A stretch of 64,000 nt of DNA from Streptomyces broussonetiae (lineage in GTDB: Bacteria > Actinomycetota > Actinomycetes > Streptomycetales > Streptomycetaceae). This document shows positions 35,566 through 44,309 of the stretch, piece after piece (within the stretch, counting starts at the first letter, position 1; every line of letters starts with the position of its first letter). Both the position numbers and the translations under genes were made by a program. The stretch covers positions 5,518,001 through 5,582,000 of the forward strand of contig NZ_CP047020.1 of the NCBI RefSeq assembly GCF_009796285.1. The letters run 5' to 3'. The notes beneath the pieces are model-generated. The model made no database searches. It had not been told where the DNA came from and worked only from the letters and a program-made list of their open reading frames with translations.

Positions 35566-37486
35566 CGATGGCCTCCTTGAGGGCCGTGGCGAGCTGTTCG
35601 GCCTTGAACGGCATGCCGTTGACCTGGTTGTAGGAGTGGGCGTCGACCAGGTACTTCGCCCGGATCAGGGTGGCGAGCTGCCCGAGGTTCATCTCGGGGA
35701 TCACGACTTTGTCGTAGGCCTTGAGGACGGTGGCGAGGTTGCGGGGGAAGGGGTTGAGGTGGCGCAGGTGGGCCTGGGCGATGGACCTGCCCTGACGGCG
35801 CAGTCGCCGGACCGCCGCCGTGATCGGCCCGTAGGTGGAGCCCCAGCCCAGGACCAGGGTGCGGGCGCCGTCCGGGTCGTCGACCTCGACGTCGGGGACC
35901 GTGATCCCGTCGATCTTGGCCTGCCGGGTACGGACCATGAAGTCGTGGTTGGCCGGGTCGTAGGAGATGTTGCCCGTGCCGTCCTGCTTCTCGATCCCGC
36001 CGATGCGGTGCTCCAGCCCCGGCGTGCCCGGGACGGCCCACGGCCGGGCCAGGGTCTGCGGATCACGCCGGTAGGGCCAGAACACCTCGGTGCCGTCGTC
36101 CAGCGTGTGGTTGGGGCCCTGCGCGAACTGCACCGTCAGATCCGGCAGTTCCTCCAGGTCCGGGATCCGCCAGGGCTCGGAACCATTGGCCAGGTAGCCG
36201 TCGGACAGCAGCATCACCGGCGTGCGGTACGCCAGCGCGATCCGCGCCGCCTCCAGCGCCGCCCCGAAACAGTCCCCCGGGGTCCGCGGCGCGACGATCG
36301 GCACCGGCGCCTCACCGTTGCGCCCGAACATCGCCTGCAGCAGGTCGGCCTGCTCGGTCTTGGTCGGCAGCCCCGTCGAGGGCCCGCCCCGCTGGATGTC
36401 CACCACCAGCAGCGGCAGCTCCAGCGACACCGCCAGCCCGATCGTCTCGCTCTTGAGCGCCACACCCGGACCCGACGTCGTCGTCACCGCCAGCGAACCG
36501 CCGAACGCCGCACCCAGCGCCGCACCGATCCCCGCGATCTCGTCCTCCGCCTGGAAGGTACGCACACCGAAGTTCTTGTGCCGGCTCAGCTCGTGCAGGA
36601 TGTCCGAGGCCGGCGTGATCGGGTACGAGCCCAAAAACAGCGGCAGGTCCGCCTGCCGGGACGCGGCGACCAGACCATAGGCCAGGGCCAGGTTGCCGGA
36701 GATATTGCGGTACGTACCCACCGGGAACGCCTGGGCGGCCGGAGCGACCTCGTAGGAGACCGCGAAGTCCTCCGTGGTCTCACCGAAGTTCCAGCCCGCC
36801 CGGAACGCCGCGATGTTCGCCGCCATGATCTGCGGCTTCTTCGCGAACTTCGACCGCAGGAACTTCTCCGTGCCCTCGGTCGGCCGGTGATACATCCACG
36901 ACAAAAGCCCCAGCGCGAACATGTTCTTGCTGCGCTCGGCCTCCTTGCGGGACAGGTCGAACTCCCCCAGCGCCTGAACCGTCAGCGTCGTCAGCGGCAC
37001 CGGATGCAGGCTGTAGCCGTCCAGCGAGCCGTCCTCCAGCGGGGAGGCCTCATAGCCGACCTTCTGCAGGGCACGCCTGGTGAACTCGTCCGTGTCGACG
37101 ATGATCTCCGCGCCACGCGGCAGATCACCGATGTTCGCCTTCAAAGCGGCCGGGTTCATCGCGACGAGCACGTTCGGCGCGTCACCCGGAGTGAGGATGT
37201 CATGGTCGGCGAAGTGCAGCTGGAAACTGGAGACACCGGGCAGGGTCCCGGCAGGCGCACGGATCTCGGCAGGAAAATTCGGCAGAGTGGACAGATCGTT
37301 ACCGAAAGAAGCAGTCTCCGAGGTGAAACGGTCACCCGTGAGCTGCATACCGTCACCCGAGTCCCCCGCGAACCGGATGATCACCCGGTCCAGGCGCCGC
37401 ACGTTCTTCGCGTCGCCCGTGTCGCGCTGCTCTCCTGCGACGTTTCCGTCGGCCTGCTCCGCTGGGCTGCTGACCTGGCTGGTCAC
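35558..37486 (-). CDS. korA: 2-oxoacid:ferredoxin oxidoreductase alpha (gamma-alpha fusion) subunit
   Basis: 642 residues. The N-terminal gamma domain (RVIIRFAGDSGDGMQLTGDR) is fused to the alpha/pyrimidine-binding domain (PLFLGSYPITPASDILHELS and ALGAAFGGSLAVTTTSGPGV). This fusion is normal for mycobacterial and Streptomyces KorA. GTG start after AAGGAGGTCCAGTTCA. Its reduced ferredoxin could feed anabolism or the respiratory chain; the second nuo cluster lies 4 kb away. Confidence 0.95.
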   Translation of the reverse strand: MTSQVSSPAEQADGNVAGEQRDTGDAKNVRRLDRVIIRFAGDSGDGMQLTGDRFTSETASFGNDLSTLPNFPAEIRAPAGTLPGVSSFQLHFADHDILTPGDAPNVLVAMNPAALKANIGDLPRGAEIIVDTDEFTRRALQKVGYEASPLEDGSLDGYSLHPVPLTTLTVQALGEFDLSRKEAERSKNMFALGLLSWMYHRPTEGTEKFLRSKFAKKPQIMAANIAAFRAGWNFGETTEDFAVSYEVAPAAQAFPVGTYRNISGNLALAYGLVAASRQADLPLFLGSYPITPASDILHELSRHKNFGVRTFQAEDEIAGIGAALGAAFGGSLAVTTTSGPGVALKSETIGLAVSLELPLLVVDIQRGGPSTGLPTKTEQADLLQAMFGRNGEAPVPIVAPRTPGDCFGAALEAARIALAYRTPVMLLSDGYLANGSEPWRIPDLEELPDLTVQFAQGPNHTLDDGTEVFWPYRRDPQTLARPWAVPGTPGLEHRIGGIEKQDGTGNISYDPANHDFMVRTRQAKIDGITVPDVEVDDPDGARTLVLGWGSTYGPITAAVRRLRRQGRSIAQAHLRHLNPFPRNLATVLKAYDKVVIPEMNLGQLATLIRAKYLVDAHSYNQVNGMPFKAEQLATALKEAIDD

Positions 37487-37799
37487 TGAACTGGACCTCC
37501 TTCGAGGCGGCTGTCCGGGGTGGTCGTCCCACCGACCATCCCAGGATCAACCCTACGTCGGTTAGGGTCGCCTTCCCGGGGTTGTCCATGGATTGGACGA
37601 CTTTTCGAGACTGCCTTTCGCGCTGGATTCGCTGTGCTTTTCCATCATGTCCCGCGGCGCTCAAGCGCGGATCAAGGCGCTCTTCGCGCGTCCTTCGTGC
37701 GTCCCACGGTTCCCCTCGGCAGATCCCGTACGCGGTCCTTCAGGGGCCCGGACACAGGGCCTCGGACACAGGCCCCCGAAGGATGCGGACACGGCTCTG
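37487..37799. other. Intergenic region upstream of korA
   Basis: 313 bases between korA and the response regulator, both on the minus strand. The korA ribosome site AAGGAGGT is at its left edge. CCCTACGTCGGTTAGGG (37551-37567), a 5-base-arm dyad, may be a promoter or operator element. Weak hairpins around 37735-37775 may terminate other transcripts. No gene seen. Confidence 0.5.
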
Positions 37800-38489
37800 T
37801 CAGGAGTTGAGGTAGGTGAGAACGGCCAGAACTCGCCGGTGATCCCCGTCACTCGGTGTCAGGCCGAGCTTGAGGAATATGTTGCTGACGTGCTTCTCCA
37901 CGGCGCCGTCGCTGACCACCAGCTGCCGGGCGATCGCCGAGTTCGTGCGGCCTTCGGCCATCAGCCCGAGCACCTCGCGCTCGCGCGGGGTCAGCCCGGT
38001 CAGCACGTCCTGCTTGCGGCTGCGGCCGAGCAACTGCGCAACCACCTCCGGGTCCAGCGCCGTACCGCCCTGCGCGACCCGCACCACCGCGTCCACGAAC
38101 TCGCGCACCTCGGCGACCCGGTCCTTGAGCAGATAACCCACGCCCCGGCTGGAACCGGCGAGCAGTTCGGTCGCGTAGCGCTCCTCCACGTACTGGGACA
38201 GCACCAGCACGCCGAGCCCCGGATACGTCCTGCGCAGCCGGACGGCCGCGCGTACGCCCTCGTCGGTGTGGGTCGGCGGCATCCGTACGTCCGCCACGAC
38301 CACGTCGGGCAGCGTGCCCTGGGCGTCCAGGTCGGCGACGGTCTTCACCAGCGCCTCTGCGTCCCCGACACCGGCCACGACATCGTGCCCGCGGTCGGTC
38401 AGCAGCCGGGTCAGGCCCTCTCTGAGCAGCACTGAATCCTCGGCGATGACCACCCGCACTCTGTCCTCCACGATCTCCCGGCCCCCCAT
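37800..38489 (-). CDS. NarL/LuxR-type two-component response regulator
   Basis: 229 residues. Receiver: VRVVIAEDSVLLREGL, phospho-Asp in VVVADVRMPP, then LSQYVEERYA and LLKDRVAEV. C-terminal LuxR helix-turn-helix: LTPREREVLGLMAEGRTNSA with VSDGAVEKHVSNIFLKLGL. It is preceded on the same strand by two histidine kinases, so it is their probable partner. ATG after GGAGAGCGGGC; a GTG 15 bases downstream is an alternative start. Confidence 0.94.
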   Translation of the reverse strand: MGGREIVEDRVRVVIAEDSVLLREGLTRLLTDRGHDVVAGVGDAEALVKTVADLDAQGTLPDVVVADVRMPPTHTDEGVRAAVRLRRTYPGLGVLVLSQYVEERYATELLAGSSRGVGYLLKDRVAEVREFVDAVVRVAQGGTALDPEVVAQLLGRSRKQDVLTGLTPREREVLGLMAEGRTNSAIARQLVVSDGAVEKHVSNIFLKLGLTPSDGDHRRVLAVLTYLNS

Positions 38490-38624
38490 GCCCGCTCTCC
38501 GACGACGTTCGTCCGTACGGAGGTCAAGCATTCCAGCAATCCCCCCGGCCCGCCGCCCCACCAGGGAATTCCATCGCCATGGCAACGGGGGTACGGGCCG
38601 GGGGAGGGGGATGCCGTTGCGCTG

Positions 38625-39962
38625 TCAGGTCCGCCAGGGCAGTTCCGCGATCACCCGGGTGGGGCCGCCCTGCGGGGAGTCCACCACGAGGACGCCGTCC
38701 ACCGCGTCCAGGCGTCCGGCGAGCCCGGCCAGGCCCGAGCCGTGCGCCACGTCCGCGCCGCCGACCCCGTCGTCCGCCACCTGGATCAGCAGCCGGTCGT
38801 CGGCGCGCCAGACGTCGACGGAGGCCGACCGGGCCCGGCTGTGCTTGCTGATGTTCTGGAGCAGTTCGGAGACGGTGAAGTAGGCGATCCCCTCGATGGC
38901 CGGCGCCGGGCGGCCCGGCAGGTCGACCTCGACCTTCACCGGCACCGTGCAGCGGGAGGCGACCGCGGAGAGGGCCGCGTCCAGGCCGCGGTCGGTCAGC
39001 ACGGCCGGGTGGATGCCGCGGGCGAGGTCGCGCAGCTCCTGCAGCGCCGTCTTCACCTCGCCGTGCGCCTCCTCCACCATCTGCGCCGCCGCCCGCGGAT
39101 CCTCCTGGAGCTTCTCCTTCGCCAGCCCCAGGTCCATGGCCAGGTTCACCAGCCGGGCCTGCGCCCCGTCGTGCAGGTCCCGCTCGATACGCCGCAGGTC
39201 GGCGGCGGCCGTGTCGACCACGACCCCGCGGTCCGACTCCAGCTCCACCACCCGGGCCGACAGCGGCGACGGCCCCAGCAGCCCGCGTACCAGCAGCCCG
39301 TCCACCGTCGTCAGGGCCCGTACGATCCACGGCGTGGCCAGCGTGAACAGCAGGCCGACCAGCGCGGTCACGGTGATCTCGAACGGGTTGTCGAGATAGA
39401 CGCTGTGGTGCTCGTCGCCGTACAGCTGCAGCCCGCCCTGGCCGGCGTAGGCGGGGAAGACCCAGAACCACAGCGGGTAGGTCAGCAGTGCCCAGCCCAT
39501 GGTCCACAGGGCCACCGTCACCGTGAACGAGAACACCGCCCAGGGGAACTGCACCACTGCGTACAGCAGATTGCGCCAGGAGGCGCCGCTCTTGAGCACC
39601 GCGCCCATCCAGGCCGCCGCACCCGGCTTGCGCACCTGCAGCGGCTGCGGCGCGGGCACGTCCAGCCCCAGCAGCCCGCGCGCCCGCGCCCGCTCCAGCG
39701 CGCCGAAGCCCCGGCAGCCGGCGAGTCCCGCCGCGAGCACCGGGACGCCGAGGAAGGTCACGAGCAGGCCCGCCCCGAGCGACACCATCGTCACCGTCCA
39801 GGTGAACAGCACGATCGAGATCGGCAGGCTCAGCAGGACGTACCCGAACTCGCGCCAGGTGCGCCCCTCGAACGGCGCCCGCAGCCCGGCGGGCAGCCGG
39901 TAGCCGGTCCCGGCGGGCCGCCCCTGCCCCCGCTCATACCCGTGTCCGTACTCCGTGGCCAT
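38625..39962 (-). CDS. Two-component sensor histidine kinase (NarX/DesK type), copy 1
   Basis: 445 residues. Residues ~35-225 carry hydrophobic helices of a membrane sensor, partly as PspC/DUF1206-like paired segments. Then HisKA_3 dimerisation with the phospho-His in RIERDLHDGAQARLVNLAMD, and the ATPase domain (YFTVSELLQNISKHS for the N box, VADDGVGGADVAHGSGLAGL). The kinase half is nearly identical in pattern to the next gene upstream (40188-41369), so the pair arose by duplication. ATG near GGAACGGGATTCG. Confidence 0.93.
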   Translation of the reverse strand: MATEYGHGYERGQGRPAGTGYRLPAGLRAPFEGRTWREFGYVLLSLPISIVLFTWTVTMVSLGAGLLVTFLGVPVLAAGLAGCRGFGALERARARGLLGLDVPAPQPLQVRKPGAAAWMGAVLKSGASWRNLLYAVVQFPWAVFSFTVTVALWTMGWALLTYPLWFWVFPAYAGQGGLQLYGDEHHSVYLDNPFEITVTALVGLLFTLATPWIVRALTTVDGLLVRGLLGPSPLSARVVELESDRGVVVDTAAADLRRIERDLHDGAQARLVNLAMDLGLAKEKLQEDPRAAAQMVEEAHGEVKTALQELRDLARGIHPAVLTDRGLDAALSAVASRCTVPVKVEVDLPGRPAPAIEGIAYFTVSELLQNISKHSRARSASVDVWRADDRLLIQVADDGVGGADVAHGSGLAGLAGRLDAVDGVLVVDSPQGGPTRVIAELPWRT

Positions 39963-40135
39963 CGAATCCCGTTCCGTTCTCGTCGTCTTGTCGCGCGTCG
40001 TCTCCTCGCGCGTCCTCTTCTCGCGGGCCGTCCTCGCGTCGTCCGAGCTGCGCTGCGGCCGTGTCCTCCACGGTCGTACGCCGCGGCTCCCCGGGCCATG
40101 GAGTCCGTCGGCGTCTTGCCCCGGGGGTTTTCCCC

Positions 40136-40175
40136 ACCCCGCGCCCCCTGAGGGCACCCCGCGCCCCCTGAGGGC
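40136..40175. repeat. Two exact tandem copies of a 20-base unit
   Basis: ACCCCGCGCCCCCTGAGGGC occurs at 40136-40155 and again at 40156-40175, between the two kinase genes. The first copy overlaps the end of a 20-base motif at 40121-40140 that reappears upstream of the other kinase (41429-41448). Confidence 0.75.
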
Positions 40176-40187
40176 GCGGCTGCGCCG

Positions 40188-41369
40188 TCACTCCGTCCGG
40201 TCCCGCCACGGCAGTTCCGCGGTGACCACCGTCGGGCCGCCGGCCGGGGAGTCGAGGACGAACAGGCCGTCCACCGCGCCCAGCCGCTCCGACAGCCCCC
40301 GCATTCCGCTGCCGCCCTCCAGCCGGGCGCCGCCCCGGCCGTCGTCGCGGACCTGGATCAGCAGCCGGTCGTCCGCGCGCCAGACGTCGACGGAGGCGTT
40401 GCGGGCCCCACTGTGCTTGCTGATGTTCTGGAGCAGTTCGGAGACGGTGAAGTAGGCGATGCCCTCGATCGCCGGGGCCGGGCGGACCGCCAGGTCCACG
40501 GTGACCTTCACCGGCACCGTGCAGCGCGTGGCCACCGAGGACAGGGCCGCGTCCAGCCCCCGGTCGGTCAGCACGGCGGGATGGATGCCGCGGGCGAGGT
40601 CGCGCAGCTCCTGCAAGGCCAGCTTGACCTCGCCGTGCGCCTCCTCCACCATCGACGCCGCCGAGTCGGGATCCTCCAGCAGCTTCTCCTTGGCCAGGCC
40701 GAGCCCCATGGCGAGGTTCACCAGCCGGGCCTGCGCCCCGTCGTGCAGGTCCCGCTCGATGCGCCGCAGGTCGGCCGCCGCCGTGTCGACCACGACCCCC
40801 CGGTCCGACTCCAGCTCGGCGATCCGGCGTTCCAGTTCGTCCGAGGGCGACAGCAGCCCGCGCACCATCGCCCGGTCCACGTTCGCAAGGCCCCGCGCCA
40901 GATACGGCAGCACCGGCCACAGCGCGAATATCGAGGCCAGCACGGTGCAGAAGGTGAGGATGCCCCAGGGCAAGCGGATCAGGTCGTAGAGCAGCGTCCG
41001 CCAGCCCACCGGGTCCTTCAGCGCCATCCACAGCCGCTGTACCGGACTCCCGCCCCTGGCCAGCGGCAGCGGAGTCGGCTCCTCCACCCGTACGCCGAGC
41101 AGCCACCGGGCGCGGGCCCGCTCCAGTTTCCCCAGCTGCCGGGAGCCCAGCAGGCTCAGCGCGAGCAGGGGCAGGCCGACCACGGTGATCGTGAGCGCCC
41201 CGCCGACGGAGAGTGTGGTGACCGCGTACACAAAGCCGAACACGGCCACCGGCAGGTTCAGCAGGAGATACGCGATCTCCTTCCAGGTGTGCGGGTCATA
41301 GGCCGGCCGGATCGCGGGCAGACGGTCGGTGCCGTCGGCCGGTCCGGCAGCGGTACGGGGAGCGGTCAT
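40188..41369 (-). CDS. Two-component sensor histidine kinase (NarX/DesK type), copy 2
   Basis: 393 residues. About four membrane helices in residues 30-215, then HisKA_3 (RIERDLHDGAQARLVNLAMG) and the ATPase domain (YFTVSELLQNISKHS; RDDGRGGARLEGGSGMRGL). It is a paralogue of the following kinase, with long shared stretches from ELESDRGVVVDTAAADLRRI onward. The sensor halves differ more, so the two may detect different signals through one response regulator. The upstream region is shared with divergent nuoA2. Confidence 0.93.
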   Translation of the reverse strand: MTAPRTAAGPADGTDRLPAIRPAYDPHTWKEIAYLLLNLPVAVFGFVYAVTTLSVGGALTITVVGLPLLALSLLGSRQLGKLERARARWLLGVRVEEPTPLPLARGGSPVQRLWMALKDPVGWRTLLYDLIRLPWGILTFCTVLASIFALWPVLPYLARGLANVDRAMVRGLLSPSDELERRIAELESDRGVVVDTAAADLRRIERDLHDGAQARLVNLAMGLGLAKEKLLEDPDSAASMVEEAHGEVKLALQELRDLARGIHPAVLTDRGLDAALSSVATRCTVPVKVTVDLAVRPAPAIEGIAYFTVSELLQNISKHSGARNASVDVWRADDRLLIQVRDDGRGGARLEGGSGMRGLSERLGAVDGLFVLDSPAGGPTVVTAELPWRDRTE

Positions 41370-41428
41370 ACCGGTCAGCCTGCCGTGCGCGGCACCCTCC
41401 GCGCCATGCGGTACGCCGCCCTCCGCCG

Positions 41429-41448
41429 CCGGGGGAAAACCCCACCCC
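41429..41448. promoter_or_regulatory. Shared 20-base motif upstream of kinase 2
   Basis: CCGGGGGAAAACCCCACCCC, equal to the 40121-40140 motif upstream of kinase 1 except that the central AAAA is TTTT there. The dyad GGGG-N4-CCCC could be a regulator site or a relic of the kinase duplication. Confidence 0.4.
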
Positions 41449-41484
41449 CGTCCGCGCCACTCGTCTCATGCCGTGACTGGCTGC

Positions 41485-41512
41485 TTACCGGTTCTTTATC
41501 AGGGCCTAGACT
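41485..41512 (+). promoter_or_regulatory. Candidate promoter of the second nuo cluster
   Basis: TTACCG at 41485-41490 and TAGACT at 41507-41512, spacer 16, about 80 bases before the nuoA2 GTG. The fit at -35 is weak; the -10 fits TAGnnT. Confidence 0.35.
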
Positions 41513-41590
41513 CCCGTGCGTACAGATCCTCGAACACGTGGGATCACAGGGTTCACTCAGGTCACGAGGTCAGGGAGCGAGGCGCGCACG

Positions 41591-42010
41591 GTGCGGGAGA
41601 CGTTGGGGGACTCGACGGTCGCCGCGGCGAACGTCATCGCGGCCGGCTACTTCCGGTCCTACTCGGTGGTGGGCCTGCTCGCGCTCGTCGGCGTGCTGTT
41701 CGTCGCGGTCGCCTTCGGCGCCGGCCGGCTGCTGCGCCCCGTCGTGCCGACCCCGGAGAAACTGCTGACCTACGAGTGCGGCGTCGACCCCGTCGGCGAG
41801 GGCTGGGCGCATACCCAGGTCCGCTACTACGTCTACGCCTTCCTGTACGTGATCTTCGCGGTCGACTCGATCTTCCTTTTCCCCTGGGCGACGGTCTTCG
41901 CCGCCCCCGGCTACGGCGCGACGACGCTCGTGGAGATGTTCGTCTTCCTGGGCTTCCTCGCCGTCGGCCTGCTGTACGCATACAAGAAGGGCGTCCTGAC
42001 ATGGACGTGA
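41591..42010 (+). CDS. nuoA2: NADH-quinone oxidoreductase subunit A, second cluster
   Basis: 139 residues, three helices. The NuoA signature is present: TYECGVDPVGEGWAHTQVRY, containing the conserved Cys loop, then FLYVIFAVDSIFLFPWATVF and VEMFVFLGFLAVGLLYAYKK. GTG start with GGGAGCGAGG about ten bases upstream; frame is open further up without another ribosome site. Overlaps nuoB2 by 10 bases. It opens a ten-gene operon. Confidence 0.94.
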   Translation: MRETLGDSTVAAANVIAAGYFRSYSVVGLLALVGVLFVAVAFGAGRLLRPVVPTPEKLLTYECGVDPVGEGWAHTQVRYYVYAFLYVIFAVDSIFLFPWATVFAAPGYGATTLVEMFVFLGFLAVGLLYAYKKGVLTWT

Positions 42011-42609
42011 CCCCCACTCCTGTGTCGCTCCCCGAGCCCAAGCGGCTGGGCGCGCTGGCCCGTCTGGCCCCCGAGCCGATGAAGGTGATCCTGAACTGGG
42101 GTCGCCGCTACTCGCTCTGGGTCTTCAACTTCGGCCTGGCCTGCTGCGCGATCGAGTTCATCGCCGCGTCCATGGCTCGCCACGACTTCATCCGCCTCGG
42201 CGTGATCCCGTTCGCTCCCGGCCCCCGCCAGGCCGACCTGATGGTGGTGTCGGGCACGGTGACGGACAAGATGGCCCCGGCCGTCAAGCGCCTGTACGAG
42301 CAGATGCCCGAGCCCAAGTACGTCATCTCGTTCGGCGCCTGCTCCAACTGCGGCGGCCCGTACTGGGACTCCTACTCCGTCACCAAGGGCGTCGACCAGA
42401 TCATTCCCGTGGACGTCTACGTCCCCGGCTGCCCGCCGCGCCCGGAGGCGCTGCTCCAGGGCATCCTCAAGCTCCAGGAGAAGATCGCCCGCGAGTCGCT
42501 GGAGGAGCGCTACGGCCACTCCCGGGCGTCGGTGGCCGAGTTGACCAGCGACCTGGTGAAGCCGCCGGTGCCGGCCACGGGCACCGCCGCTGAGGAGGAC
42601 CCCCGATGA
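42001..42609 (+). CDS. nuoB2: NADH-quinone oxidoreductase subunit B, second cluster
   Basis: 202 residues. All four ligands of the terminal cluster N2 are present: Cys 48 and 49 (GLACCAIEF), Cys 114 (FGACSNCGGP) and Cys 144 (YVPGCPPRPEA). A working N2 cluster is therefore expected even though the usual docking partner NuoD is not encoded here. Last codons overlap the nuoC2 ATG (ATGA). Confidence 0.96.
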   Translation: MDVTPTPVSLPEPKRLGALARLAPEPMKVILNWGRRYSLWVFNFGLACCAIEFIAASMARHDFIRLGVIPFAPGPRQADLMVVSGTVTDKMAPAVKRLYEQMPEPKYVISFGACSNCGGPYWDSYSVTKGVDQIIPVDVYVPGCPPRPEALLQGILKLQEKIARESLEERYGHSRASVAELTSDLVKPPVPATGTAAEEDPR

Positions 42610-44309
42610 GCACGGTCGGCTGGCTGCCCGCCCCGGTCGAGGACCTCTTCGGTACGGACGCCACGGCCGAGGAGTCGTACGACCTCCTGACCGTGGACGT
42701 ACCGCCGTCCGCCTGGCTCACCGCCCTGGAGACGGCCCGTACGACCCTGGGCTGCACCTATTTCGACTGGCTGAGCGCGGTCGACGAACCGGGCACGGGC
42801 TTCCGTGTCTCGGCGCACGTCGTCGCCCTGGGCCCGGTCCGCCGTCTCCTCGTCCGTACGACCGTCCCGCACGAGGCGCCGGAGCTGCCCTCCGCCGTTG
42901 GCGTCTACGCGGGCGCCGCCTGGCACGAGCGCGAGACCCACGAGATGTTCGGCGTCCGCTTCGCGGGCCACCCGTCGCTGGAGCACCTCCTCCTGCCCGA
43001 GAACTTCGAGGGCCACCCGCTCCGCAAGGACTTCGTCCTCGCCGCCCGCGTGGCCAAGGCCTGGCCCGGCGCGAAGGAGCCCGGGGAATCCGCGGCGGGT
43101 GCGGCGCACGGGGGCCCCAAGCGCCGCCAGATGCTGCCCCCGGGCGTCCCCGACCCCAACGAGTGGGGTCCCCTCAAGGGCCAGCTCCCGCCCGCCCCGG
43201 CCCGCCCGGCCCGGGGAGCGGCAGGTCGTACGGCAGCGGAACGCCCGGCCCGCGCAGGGACGGGTGCGGGCGCCGACGCCGGCGCGGTCGGGGAGCGTCC
43301 GGTACGGCGGACCCGTACGGCGGCGGGGGGCTCGGCGAGCCAAACGACACCGTCGGCCGAGTCGGCCGGCTCAACTGGCTCACCCGGGGAGGCCGCTGCG
43401 GGGTCCGGTGTTGGTGCAGCTGGTGCAGCTGGTGCCGGTGCTCGGCCGCGTCGGATGCGGAGCGCGAGCCAGGGCTCGGTGAGCCAGACGGAGTCCCGGG
43501 ACGCGACCGAGGGCGAGGCTGCTCAGCGGGCGGCGGACGACGCGGCCACCGAGGCGGCTTCGTCGGCACCGGCGCCCGCCCCTGCCCCGGCACGCCCGCG
43601 CCGCTCGCGCAGCGCCTCGCAGGGCTCCGCTACACAGCGCGCCCAGACGCAGGCCCAGGAACCGACGCAGCCACCGGAGCAGGGAGAGCAGCAGGCACCG
43701 GAGCAGCGGCAGGCACCGGCCGAACCGGAGAGCACGGCCCGCCGGAGCACGGCCCCGCGCAGCTCGGACGCCCCGTGGCACCACGCCCGGCCGGCCTTCG
43801 ACGAGCCGGGGCAGAAGCCTGCGGCGGAGGAGAACGCGGCGGCCGGCCAGAAGGCGGCGGCCGAGGAAGAGCCGAGCGCGGAGCGGCGGGCGGCGGCCGA
43901 GCAGAAGCCGACGGCGGAGCAGAAACCGACGGCCGAGGACAAGCTCACGGCCGAGGACAAGCCCACGGCCGGGTCGGAGGCGACGCCGGAGTCGAGACCG
44001 GCGCCGGACCCGGAAGCGTTGCCTCTGGCGAAGGGGCCTGCGCCGGGACCCGAGGCGACGTTCGAGCCGAAGACTCCCGAGGGGGATCCGCACCCCGAGC
44101 CGCTGCCGCAGCCCCAGCCCGATGAGCCGGAGGCGCAGCGCGTGGAACCAGAGGCGCTGCCCGAGGAGGCGGAGCCGCAGCCGGAGGATGCGGAGCCACG
44201 GCGCGGGCAAGCGCCGCCGGAGCCCGAGCCGCGGGCCGAGTCGCCCGAACCGTCCATGCCCGAAACCCCCGACGGCACCACCGACAACCCCACAGGAGGC
44301 CCGCAGTGA
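42606..44309 (+). CDS. nuoC2: NuoC-like subunit with very long disordered tail, second cluster
   Basis: 567 residues, more than twice the usual NuoC length. Residues 1-200 are the NuoC domain (FDWLSAVDEPGTGFRVSAHV, AWHERETHEMFGVRFAGHPS, LPENFEGHPLRKDFVLAARV). Residues ~200-567 are low-complexity and disordered: first Ala/Arg/Gly-rich with repeated SRSASQGS-like blocks, then Glu/Ala/Pro/Lys-rich with AEQKPTAE and AEDKPTAG repeats, ending Pro/Glu-rich. It is one open frame ending at the nuoH2 GTG, with GGAGG for that gene inside its 3' end, so I see no frameshift. Role of the tail unknown. Confidence 0.9.
   Translation: MSTVGWLPAPVEDLFGTDATAEESYDLLTVDVPPSAWLTALETARTTLGCTYFDWLSAVDEPGTGFRVSAHVVALGPVRRLLVRTTVPHEAPELPSAVGVYAGAAWHERETHEMFGVRFAGHPSLEHLLLPENFEGHPLRKDFVLAARVAKAWPGAKEPGESAAGAAHGGPKRRQMLPPGVPDPNEWGPLKGQLPPAPARPARGAAGRTAAERPARAGTGAGADAGAVGERPVRRTRTAAGGSASQTTPSAESAGSTGSPGEAAAGSGVGAAGAAGAGARPRRMRSASQGSVSQTESRDATEGEAAQRAADDAATEAASSAPAPAPAPARPRRSRSASQGSATQRAQTQAQEPTQPPEQGEQQAPEQRQAPAEPESTARRSTAPRSSDAPWHHARPAFDEPGQKPAAEENAAAGQKAAAEEEPSAERRAAAEQKPTAEQKPTAEDKLTAEDKPTAGSEATPESRPAPDPEALPLAKGPAPGPEATFEPKTPEGDPHPEPLPQPQPDEPEAQRVEPEALPEEAEPQPEDAEPRRGQAPPEPEPRAESPEPSMPETPDGTTDNPTGGPQ

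Noticed and set aside
34504..37486. Pyruvate:ferredoxin oxidoreductase as an alternative for korAB
   Set aside because: The two-subunit gamma-alpha/beta layout without ferredoxin domains matches KorAB of actinobacteria better, though substrate cannot be proved from sequence alone.
42606..44309. Possible frameshift or gene fusion in nuoC2
   Set aside because: The frame is continuous, keeps coding-like composition with repeats, and ends with the nuoH2 ribosome site correctly placed, so a real long tail is the simpler reading.
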